DNA of 64,000 nt, taken from Euryodendron excelsum. Taxonomy: Eukaryota > Streptophyta > Magnoliopsida > Ericales > Pentaphylacaceae. Location of the stretch: assembly GCA_033060915.1 (NCBI GenBank), contig CM065389.1, forward strand, positions 22,149,001 through 22,213,000, given 5' to 3'. This document shows positions 1 through 9,049 of this stretch, piece by piece (within the stretch, counting starts at the first letter, position 1; each line of letters starts with the position of its first letter). Under the pieces are notes generated by a model. That model ran no database searches, was not told where the DNA came from, and was given only the letters and a program-made list of their open reading frames with translations. Made by a program: the position numbers and the translations under genes.

Positions 1-1
1 A

Positions 2-1213
2 TCTCTTCGGAATCCCCCTGTCCTAGTGGCACCAACCCCGGGACATCCTTTGTTGATGTACATGTCAGTGTTAGATACTTCCATGGGATGCGTTTTGGGG
101 CAACACGATGAAACGGGAAGAAAAGAGCCAGCCATTTACTACCTCAGTAAGAAATTCCTGCCGTATGAAGCAAAGTATTCAGATCTCAAGAAAACCTGCT
201 GCGCATTAGCCTGGGCAGCTCACAGGCTTCAGCACTACATGCTCTACCATACCACCTTCCTCATCTCTCAAATGGACCCCCTCAAGTATATATTCGACAA
301 ACCAACCTTGTCCAGTAGACTTGCTCGATGGCACATGATCCTGTCAGAATTCAACATCGTGTTCACTACCCGTAAAACAGTCAAGGGGCAGGTGATAACT
401 GATTATCTGGCTAAGAACCCTATTGATGATTATCGATCCATGGAACCCCAATTTCCCGATGAAAATATATTATGCGTTGGTGACGCATCTGAAGAGCAAG
501 TAGGAGCCGGATGGAAGATGTTTTTTTACGGGGCTGCTAACAAAAGGGGGGCCGGCATTAGGGCAGTAGTAGTGTCAAGAACAGGCAGTCATTATCCTAT
601 TGTGGTTAAGCTACAACTAGAACTCTGCACCAATAAAATCGCTGAATATGAGGCTTGCCTCCTGGGATTAAGGTTGGCATTAGAAATGAAGATTGACGAA
701 TTGGTTGTTCTCGGCGATTCAGATCTGGTTATTCAACAATCCAAGGACGTGTACCAAACTCGAGATGCCAAACTTTCCCCGTATCATCAACAGGTCAAGG
801 ATTTGTGTCAGCTATTCAGGAACGTGGATTTTCGTCACGTACCCCGAGCAGAGAACAGCTTTGCTGATGCCTTAGCTACGTTAGCTGCAGCAATCAAGGT
901 CGACAGGGGCACTGAAATACCCCCTCTACAGATCTTTACCAGGGATATTCCTTCCTATTGCCTGCACACAACCGTTGAACCCCACCAGAAACCATGGTTT
1001 TATAACATCCAGAGGTATATCCAAGCCAGGATGCTCCCCGATGCAGCAACACAACGAGATAGGAAGATCATTTGTCGTTTAGTGGGACACTATTTCATGG
1101 CTAGAAATGAGCTTTTCAGGAGATCATGGTTCGGACCTCTAAGATGTGTCCATACCATCGAAGCCAAAGTTATTATGGAGGAGGTGCACGAAGGAGTTTG
1201 CGGCCCCACATGA
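2..1213 (+). CDS. Tat pol, partial: end of RT, RNase H and second (archaeal-type) RNase H; frameshifted at its 3' end
   Basis: The frame is open from the window edge. The residues before the first Met read LRNPPVLVAP, typical of the end of RT in this group, so the true start is upstream. Numbering from the Met at 26, residues about 7-115 form the RNase H that follows RT (DTSMGCVLGQ, AIYYLSKKF, CCALAWA). Residues about 160-290 form the extra RNase H (AEYEACLLGL, LGDSDLVIQ, FADALATL). The family's usual first catalytic Asp (FDGA) is Tyr here (FYGA, about 529-537), while the Glu and the later Asp residues remain. The frame ends early at 1211-1213 because one base appears lost from the C run near 1203-1206; integrase continues in the next frame. 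The element is therefore inactive. Confidence 0.85.
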   Translation, partial: SLRNPPVLVAPTPGHPLLMYMSVLDTSMGCVLGQHDETGRKEPAIYYLSKKFLPYEAKYSDLKKTCCALAWAAHRLQHYMLYHTTFLISQMDPLKYIFDKPTLSSRLARWHMILSEFNIVFTTRKTVKGQVITDYLAKNPIDDYRSMEPQFPDENILCVGDASEEQVGAGWKMFFYGAANKRGAGIRAVVVSRTGSHYPIVVKLQLELCTNKIAEYEACLLGLRLALEMKIDELVVLGDSDLVIQQSKDVYQTRDAKLSPYHQQVKDLCQLFRNVDFRHVPRAENSFADALATLAAAIKVDRGTEIPPLQIFTRDIPSYCLHTTVEPHQKPWFYNIQRYIQARMLPDAATQRDRKIICRLVGHYFMARNELFRRSWFGPLRCVHTIEAKVIMEEVHEGVCGPT

Positions 1214-2238
1214 ATGGCCACGCGCTTGCAAAGAAGATTCTCTGGAGAGGGTATTACTGGTCAACAATGGAGTCAGATTGCATTAGATACGTTCTTCGGT
1301 GTCACAAGTGCCAGATACATGGGGATAAGATTAAAGCACCGTCGACTGAGCTCCATTCCATGTCAGCCCCGTGGCCTTTTTCTATGTGGGGGATAGATAT
1401 GATTGGCCCTATCACTCCTAAAGCTTCCAACGGCCACTTCTTCATCCTCGTTGCCATTGATTATTTCACTAAATGGGTGGAAGCCGTTTCCTATGTTCAT
1501 GTCACCAAGGGGGTCATGGAAAGGTTCATAAAAAATCATATCATTTGCCGGTATGGGATTCCCAAGTCACTCATTACCGACAATGCTTCCAATCTGAACA
1601 ACGGGTTGACGTCAAAGCTATGCCAAACATTTCGTATTACGCACCGGAATTTGGTCACCTACCGGCCTCAGATGAACGGAGCAGTGGAAGCAGCTAACAA
1701 GAACATTAAGAGAATACTCCGAAAGATGATTGACAACTACAGAGATTGGCATGAGAAAATTTCTTTTGCACTAATGGCTTACCGAACTACTATGAGGGTC
1801 TTCACCGGAAGCACTCCCTTCGAGCTGGTCTACGGAACCGAACCAGTCATCCCCGTTGAGATTGAGATTCCTTCTTTAAGGATCTTAATAGAAACCAAAC
1901 TGGATGAAATAGAATGGATCAAAGACCGGTATGCCCAACTCTGCCTGCTAGATGAGAAGCAGCTAGCTGTAGTTTATCACGCTCAATGCTACAGAAGGCG
2001 AATGGCCAGGGCATTTGATAAGAAGGTACAACCTCGATCATTCCAACCGGGAGATTTGGTGCTCAAGAAGGTGTTCCCCCATCAGGAGGTGGCGCAGGGG
2101 AAATTTGCTCCAAACTATGAAGCGCCATTCGTGGTAAAAAAGGTCTTTTCTGGAGGGGCTCTCGTTTTGGAGGAAATGGATGGCCAAGAATTCCCTAATC
2201 CCTTGAATTCAGACGCTGCCAAGCACTACTACATATGA
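1205..2238 (+). CDS. Tat pol, continuation: integrase
   Basis: This frame is open from 1126, but homology begins only about 1205, where it takes over from the preceding frame. It starts with the zinc-binding segment (His residues near 1208-1222, then RCHKCQ) followed by the catalytic core. All three acidic catalytic positions are present: Asp in WGIDMIGP, Asp in ITDNAS and Glu in GAVEAANKN. The C-terminal part contains RSFQPGDLVLKKV and YEAPFVVKKVFSGGALVL, the GPY/F-like module of gypsy integrases. It ends with HYYI and a stop at 2236-2238. No chromodomain is seen, as expected for Tat. Apart from the upstream frameshift this domain reads cleanly. Confidence 0.85.
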
Positions 2239-3430
2239 TTTCAAAAGTTAGACCTTTGGTTTCTGTGAAGAAGCAATAAAATCTACTCTCCTCATTCTCT
2301 ACTAATCAATAGGGTAGTGTTTCACTGGTAAAGCTCTATGGACTAAACAATCTAATTCCAAGATGACGAGAGGCCCTCGTTTCATTTTCTATACAATTAA
2401 GATGTACATATATATATAACCTTTGTCAAACCCTTAGAGCCGGTTACTTTCTTTCAGGAACATTCCCCAACAAAGTGATCATGCTAGGTCAAATTAGAAG
2501 CACTGGAGATATGCGTGGAAACAAAAAAACCCTTGAAGTATTACCTTAAGTTCGCACAAATATTAGGGGTGCGATGAGATACCCGAAGAAAGATGGGAAT
2601 ACGCAGAAAAAGTGCTATTAAACCAAAAATCATTGAAGATGATCACTAGTAGAATGGTAGGCTTGAGCCTTTTTCCTTTTCTTTCAAGAGTAAAGAACCC
2701 ACACCATAAACCCTAAAAGTCCTCTCAAATTAGAGTTAAATTGATTAGTCCAAATGAGCTTACTAAAATATGCCATTAGCTGGAGGATGGTGCAAGTAGC
2801 ATTTAGGAGCTTCTCAACAGAAACCAGGGACCAAGCTGAGGAAAGAGAGAGAGAAAGAAGAGAGAAAAATTAAGCGCTTCCCGAGGATGCGGTGAAAACC
2901 CGAAAGGGTGCCGTAAGTTAAAAAGTAGGGATGTGGCAAGATACAAAACTGTTGACCCTGGCAAAAACCTGCAAAGGCTCCTTGGTGCAAAAATGACAGA
3001 GTTGGGATTGGTGAAAACCCTCACGGGCACTAGTAGTAAAAATAATAAAAAGGGGGGGGGGGGGAAGGGGGAAAAGAGATTTAGATGTAAGAAATAACTC
3101 AAGTTACAGCATTCCCCAGAAGTTGATGTATGAAAGCAATAGTGCGAAAGTCAGAAGGCGTCTCGAAATGCATTCTCCGGCTTAGCCCAATTAAGGTTAA
3201 AGGAAGCAGAGGTTCGTTTTGTGGGATAATCAATTACTCAGAGAATCAAACAAAAGGGGGTATCTTTCCTTGAGCTGCAATTTTTCATTTAACTTTCCTC
3301 AAGTTTGTGGCTATGCTAACCATACAAGGAAAATCATATCAAAAGTACAGGAGGCCATGAGTTCATAAGACAAAAAGGAGTACAATGCTAAACAAAGTAT
3401 GTTTTTCTACAAATGCAGAAATCAGTAAAT
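2239..3430. other. Spacer between Tat integrase and antisense ORF
   Basis: About 1.2 kb with no supportable coding region. It includes an A/T tract near 2408-2420, a G run with A at 3052-3070, and a degenerate repeat at about 2890-3040. In that repeat a phrase of the form GTGAAAACCC-(N)-GGG recurs three times at roughly 50-70 bp spacing (near 2892, 2962 and 3010). Long non-coding spacers here are usual for Tat elements. Confidence 0.5.
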
Positions 3431-5110
3431 CTAAGAGCGAGGGGCAAAAATATATCGCTCCCCGTCATCGTCAGAGGAGGAATCAGCTATGCAGGGATTC
3501 ACTGACTCGCCGACTACAAGAGGAGCACCTGAAGAAGTACCAGCTGCAGAAGACCCAGGCCGGCCCCGCTCGTAGTCCGCACATCTGGCCAGAAGCATGT
3601 CCCTCTCTCGAGTAAGGGACTCCACAGTCTCCCGCAAGGACTGACTATCCATCACATCACCCTCCAAGGAAGTGGAACTGCCTAGAACGCCTCATGGCCA
3701 CCTACGTACCCTCGCAGCACTCAAAGGTGGGTCATCATGTGTCGATCTGGCTACTGCTAGCTTCATCTCCAGTGAAGCTGTCTCAACATCTCTCATCCTT
3801 AACCGATCATGCAATATCCGTATCAGGCGGCGGTTCTCCCGCCTGTGACGACGCCCTTGAACAATCATAGCAGTCAAGAAGTCGATATACCCTACGGGAG
3901 GTAAAGGAGTCTCAGTGAGAAGATCCCCAAGTCTACTGGGACCCAGCACGTAGTGTCGAAGCCAATAGTGATAGGCCTCAGTCGCAAGCGGCATGACAGA
4001 GAACAGGCCATCATCGTCAACATGAGGAAGCAAAGATCTTTATGTATCCATAACTCTCTCCACCAATGCTCCTGGGATCGACACCTCGAAGAAAAGAGTG
4101 AACTCGGCTACAGATGCTGAAAAAGGAATATCCTGACTCCTACCAAGCTGTCGTAGAACCCGAATCCCGAAGAAAGGGGCAATGCCCCGCAAACTTGCTA
4201 GGGGGACGAAGGCTCTCCCGGAAGGCCGAACTCTCAAGCAATACCTACCAACCAGCCCTGAATACCACCTGACTGTACCGGACCTCATGCTCTAGAGGTA
4301 GTCAGTCCAGGATGCAACGGTCTGCTGAAATCTCCCCTCATCTGCCATGATGCCCTGAGATCTCGCCAGGGAGTGTATATGGTCAAGCTCGGGATACCAT
4401 GTATGCTGGAACAAAGGAGTAACAAACAAGTGCCCATTCGCCCAGAGCTGGAAGAGAGTAGCACATCCTCGGAAACGAGCATCAATGGTCTGCTGGAATC
4501 TTATAAGACTCATGAAGGTCTCCCCTACAATCATGGGAGCATAGGAATGCCCCTTACGGATTCAGGCCAGCAGTGCACATAGTCGACAGTCCACTAAATC
4601 ATCTTCTCGTGGGAACACCAACAAGTTTAGCAGAAGCAAGGCCAAAGCAACCATACGAGAAACAGCCCAATCCTGGGAGGTATGCCACTCACCCGAATGG
4701 ACTCGCATACCCATGGGAAACTCAAAACGGGAAAAGAGGAACTCTGCTGGGACGTAAGTAAACTGGGGCAAAGAAGAAGATGAAAGAACTGCGCGTCTGA
4801 GTCCGAGCTAGGACGAAACCACTGTAATACAACCATCCGAAAAGAGGGGTCCCACAATGTCGGCAGAAACATCTCAGAAACCTAGAAAAAACCCATACTC
4901 ATAAGGAGTAGGGGTAAGCTCGCACTCCCCAAAGCGGAAAAGAGACAAGTCAGGCTGCCAGAAGGGAATCACCGCCTCCATAAGCCCAGGAATAAGGTGC
5001 ACCGATAAAAGTGAAGCCACTCGACCAAAGGACTGGCGAAAGATATCCTGCTCATCCGAAGGGTAACTACCGTGCCAAGCTCTCAGTCGACTCAAAACTG
5101 CATCTGCCAT
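3431..5110 (-). pseudogene. Antisense reading frame in Tat element: plant-mobile-domain-like protein, broken by nonsense codons only
   Basis: A single minus-strand frame of 560 codons from ATG at 5110 to the stop at 3431, opposite in sense to pol. It has six internal stops (codons at 4874, 4808, 4562, 4292, 4040 and 3692) but every segment stays in one frame, so there are no net frameshifts. The N-terminal two thirds resemble the plant mobile domain/DUF7745 type found in plant transposons: VASLLSVHLIPGLMEAVIPF, FGECELTPTPYEYGFFLG, NLLVFPREDDLVD, MIVGETFMSLIRF with FRGCATLFQLW, and PLASLRGIAPFFGIRVLRQL. The last 180 residues are charged and partly coiled-coil (RENRRLIRILHDRLRMRDVE; ETVESLTRERDMLLARC). 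A pyrimidine tract ending CAG lies directly before the ATG, like a 3' splice site. Extra antisense ORFs are known from Ogre/Tat elements; the domain assignment is by eye. Confidence 0.6.
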
Positions 5111-6450
5111 CCTGAAAAGGTAAGCCAAGGTAAGAGGTGTTAATATACTGAGCAAGCAGTTAACATAATAAAGTAAAATGAAATAAACAACTAACATAAA
5201 CAAAAATAAATAAATAAATAAATAAAAAGATTTCAAATGATAAGTCAAAAATGAAATTTCTACACATCTTGATTTTCCAACTTCAAATCAAATCTCAAGG
5301 GTTTTCTGTCTTTTTCCTTCAAAAAGATTTTATTTGTAACTCTTCCCCTAATTTCTAAAAATTTTAGCAGAGTCCCATTTAAAAAAAAAAATGGCCCCTA
5401 CAACACCCATAACATCAACACAAAAACATAAAACATGCACTTCATATTGTCATAATCACAAAACATCAGCACCTATGCACACTTTTTAATTTTTAGAACT
5501 TTTCAAAACACATGCTTTATTTTTCCAATAAATCAATGGTTTTCAAAAATGTCTTAAAATTTCTCAAAATTCTTTCAAATGTTTTCCAAAAATATTCCTA
5601 CCATTTTCAAGTTTGAAACTCTAAAAATCCCATCAATTTCTTGAGTTTTCTCATTTTTCTAAAATTTCTAAGTATTTTCCTATTTTTCAAAAAATCAAAA
5701 ATTCACTGAGTTTTCAAAAAAATTACGAAACTTCATACGGTTGTTAAACACATTTTTCTAAGGTACATTGCACAAAAATATAGCCAGAAAACCCAATGCC
5801 CAAGTTTGTAGGAACAAATTCACTATTCCTGCAGAAAGCCCTCTTCGCGTAATCATGAAAAGTCACTCAAATTCAAACAAACAAGCACCAAAATGCAAAA
5901 ATAATATCACTATCATATTCAAAACATTTCAAAACATCAATTTCCACTATTCACATGATTCAAACGAAACTCTACACATCAAAATCAACAAAAATTTGAA
6001 AACTCACTTTTTGGAAGTTCTCCGGCGAAATCTTCTCTTCCGGTGACTTTTCCGGCGACGTGGTCTCCTTCCGGCAATCACTCGTGGTCTCCAAGAACTG
6101 CGCCTTCAAGGTTCAAGTCGATTTTCATGCAACGTCTCTCGAATTTGCGAAAACTCTCCAAAATGCCACAGTTGTTCGAACTAGAAATTTTTTGGTTTTA
6201 ACTCCAAGCCTGGCGCCACTAGCAGAGGTGCCAAGCATTTTCTGCCAAAGGCACCACTACTAGTGGCGCCAGTTGCAAATTCTGGGTAGCTTTGCCCCTT
6301 TTCCCGCCAAATCTCATTTTCGAAGGCCTTTTTGGCCCGTTATCAATTTTTGACCCCCGTTGTCAAAAGATTTCCAATGTCCGTCCCTTCGACTGCCTCG
6401 CAGTCAACATGGGACTCTTACTTTTATCGTTTTCTGTCTTTGACAAGCAA
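5111..6450. other. AT-rich 3' untranslated region of the Tat element, with a GGCGCC inverted-repeat cluster
   Basis: AT-rich sequence with A/T homopolymers (for example 5210-5226 and 5380-5391) and no convincing ORF. At about 6209-6273 lies a cluster of short inverted repeats built on TGGCGCC(ACTAG) and its complement. A very similar cluster sits just upstream of the TATA box in the LTR (about 8335-8425), so this motif set occurs twice in the element. Confidence 0.5.
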
Positions 6451-6471
6451 AGACAGAAAAAGAGGGGCAGC
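6451..6471 (+). other. Polypurine tract of Tat element
   Basis: A purine-rich run (AGAAAAAGAGGGG) ends a few bases before the first TG of the LTR. This is the expected position of the primer for plus-strand DNA synthesis, and it marks the LTR that follows as the 3' LTR of this element. Confidence 0.75.
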
Positions 6472-6649
6472 TGTAAGCACCCCATTTTTGACCGCTTGGC
6501 AGTCTACACTCCGTCTAGACTTGTACTCAAGTCAATATGGACGTATTCCAATCGAAACCAACTTTCTAAGTCCAAATCCCGTCTGTCCATCGCTTCGTGG
6601 ACCCACCAGGCCCAAATAGAGGCAAAATGACCAAAATGCCCTTAGGGGG

Positions 6650-6995
6650 ATTGTCCTTTCCAATTCCAACCCCAATCCCTCTTTCGAGACAATTTATCCC
6701 TCGAGACGGTAAATCTAATCTAAATTAGGCACGTCTTTCCAAAGACGGTAAGTCCCCTTTCCAATTCCAATCCCTCTCTTGAGACAGTTTATTCGTCGGG
6801 ACGGTTCCAAATCAGGCACGTCTTTCCGAAGACGATAAGACCCCTTTCCAATTCCAATCCCTCTCTCAACACAGTTTATTCCTCGAGACGGTTCCAAATC
6901 AGGCATGTCTTTCCAAAGACGATAAGACCCCTTTTCAATTCCAATCCCTCTCTCGAGACAGTTTATTCCTCGAGACGATTCGACACGTTTTTCAA
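6650..6995 (+). repeat. 87-bp tandem repeats in Tat LTR U3
   Basis: The phrase CACGTCTTTCCRAAGACG recurs at 6730, 6817 and 6904, giving a period of 87 bp, with partial units on both sides. Each unit holds two dyads: CGTCTTT/AAAGACG and a CTCGAGAC pair. The same repeats appear in reverse in the solo LTRs (about 19560-19870 and 36650-36920). Confidence 0.8.
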
Positions 6996-7204
6996 AAAAA
7001 ATCTCTTCAAAATGGTAAGTCCCTTTAAACCTGTCAACCGGGACGAGACCCCAAGTCCCCTAGATGGTAGAACGATCCACCTTTGGCGCCTACTAGCCCA
7101 CCAATGTAGAAATGTTCGTTTAGGCACGCCTTCCAAGAAAGTTGACTTATCGGGCGCTAAGTCCCATTAGCAGCTTCCTGGGATCAGGTAGTCTCGGGAA
7201 TGAT

Positions 7205-7355
7205 TGTTAACCGTCAGAGTAGCGAAAATACTCGCTAACATCACAACCGTCAAAGTAGCGGAAATACTCAGAAACAGGTCGATATAGGGAATTGCCAACA
7301 AACCCCTATGTCACGACGACCGCCGTAAGAGTGGCGGAAACACTCAAAACCCAGG
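7205..7355 (+). repeat. Triplicated short dyad GAGTRGCGGAAAYACTC in Tat LTR U3
   Basis: Three copies, near 7215, 7248 and 7330, each introduced by CGTCA or CGTAA. The outer bases GAGT and ACTC are complementary. Where the fifth base is A its partner is T, and where it is G its partner is C. The same triplets occur in the other LTR copies near 19230-19365, 28640-28840 and 36315-36445. Confidence 0.7.
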
Positions 7356-7414
7356 TCAACACCAGTGCCTGCAAGCCCACTTCGGTGAAAAATGACCAAA
7401 CTACCCCTTGGGCC

Positions 7415-8130
7415 TTTCCTGAGACTTTCTGGTCAAGATGACTATTTTGCCCTTAGGCATCCGAACGCCCCTGGAACCACACCGGCTCTAGGTATCAAAC
7501 CGGAAACCTCCCGAGAATACTTCTTATAGTATTCTCAACCTTCCTCTATCTTTTCGGATCATTCCGAGTCAGTTCCGGCAAACCCGGTATAAAATGACCA
7601 TTTTACCCCTGGTGGGCCGGTTGCATTTTTCTAGCCACACTAGCTCTAGGTATCAAACCGGTAACCTCCCGAGAATACTTCTTATAATATTCTCAACCTT
7701 TCTTTATCTTTTCGGATCATTCCGAGTCAATTTCAGCCAACCCGATAAAAAATGACTGTTTTGCCCCTAGTGGGCTGGTCTCCTTTTCCGACCACACCGG
7801 CTCTGGGTATCAAACCGGAAACTTCCCGAGAATGCTTTTTATAGTATTCTCAACCTTTCTCTATCTTTTCGGACCATTCTGAGTCAGTTTCGGTAAACCC
7901 GGTACAAAAATGACCGTTTTGCCCCTGGTGGGCCGGTCACCTTTTCCGACCACACCGGCTCTGGGTATCAAACCGGCAACCTTTAGGAACATTTTGAATA
8001 ATGTTTTCAAATCTCAAGTCTTCTTCCGGGATAGTCCGAATCCGTCCCGGCAGCTTTCCGATCCAGTTGATCGTTTTGCCCCTAAAGGCCCGGTCAACCC
8101 TTCCGACACATCATATCCTCATTTTTCAAG
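7415..8130 (+). repeat. 158-bp tandem repeats in Tat LTR U3
   Basis: GGTATCAAAC recurs at 7491, 7649, 7806 and 7964 (spacing 158, 157, 158). Each unit also carries the dyad AAAATGACCATTTT or a variant followed by GCCCC. Degenerate versions of the unit flank the array, and the other Tat LTRs have the same array. Confidence 0.8.
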
Positions 8131-8334
8131 TTAAATAACTCCAGGACACTGTACTAAGTTCTCCTGCCCTTTGCCAACCTTTCGGGCCATTCCCGGTCTC
8201 TTCAAATCATTCCCGGACTTTCCGGAGTCACTCCTAGTGAAGCTAGGCTAAAAATTGCATGGTAGTCACTAGTACAGGCGCCCAAATCTAGTCAAAGATA
8301 CGTTGCTTGCTGACCTTAATAGTTTCCTAATTGG

Positions 8335-8425
8335 CTCGTGCCACTAGTAGTGGAGCCAAGCCAATATTTGGCATGGCGCCACCAGAAGGAATTTTGGCCT
8401 TGTGCCACTGCAACAGGCGCCAGGT
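8335..8425 (+). promoter_or_regulatory. GGCGCC inverted-repeat cluster upstream of Tat LTR promoter
   Basis: Short inverted repeats around GTGCCACTAGTAGTGG, ATGGCGCCACC and GGCGCCAGG lie 15-100 bp upstream of the TATA box. All five Tat LTRs have a comparable cluster in the same place, although in the divergent LTR at 23098-27956 the core has become GCACATGTAGCACATGCGCC. Conservation of position suggests a regulatory role; this is inference. Confidence 0.5.
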
Positions 8426-8437
8426 CTATCTCACCTC

Positions 8438-8445
8438 TATAAATA
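8438..8445 (+). promoter_or_regulatory. TATA box of Tat LTR
   Basis: TATAAATA within CTCTATAAATACAGAGCC. It is present in every Tat LTR of the window at the matching place (18450-18457 and 35423-35430 reversed, 26523-26530 reversed, 29676-29683). It places the U3/R border at about 2.0 kb into the LTR. Confidence 0.75.
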
Positions 8446-9049
8446 CAGAGCCTTCTCCAGCGTGAAAGAGGTACGCAAACTCAGTCTAAAAATACCAATA
8501 TTTGATATACAGAGCTCGAACGCTCCCTAAACCCTAGCTTCCCTAGGTTTTCCAAACTCTAGCGACCATACACTAAACCCTAGCCTTCTATACACACATA
8601 CACACCCCCATACACTTATACACTAGCCTCCAACCCTCGTTTGAATACTTGAAGAGCTACAATATGAAATTTGAAGATTGAAGACAACTCTTAGAGATTG
8701 AAGATGAAGATCAAGACGAAGACCGAAGACAAGCAAGGCACGCAAAATAAACAAGACATACGGTAGGCTTTCTCTTTAAATTTCCGCACTTCCCCCTCTC
8801 TCTTCTCTCTCCTAACCCACTTGGGTTTTCTCTATTTTAATCCCCCATCTCTTTCCCCCCCTTTCTTTGCATGCTTGAAACAAGGGGATTCCCGGTCCAT
8901 GTGTAGGATTGGGCTATTGGAGAGTCACCATGTCGGGGGCTTTCTTCTAGCCTAACCAAAGACCACGTGGGTCCGGCCCCCTTGATTATGTGGTGAAGCC
9001 TTAGCCTTGTATCTTCACGACCCCAAATTGCATTGTGCAATATCATAGT

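Noticed and set aside
6292..6630. Overlapping ORFs across the Tat LTR start
   Set aside because: They span the polypurine tract and the LTR border, with no motif; chance frames.
7430..8130. CRISPR-like regularly spaced repeats
   Set aside because: 158-bp tandem units without unique spacers, in a plant LTR; not a CRISPR array.
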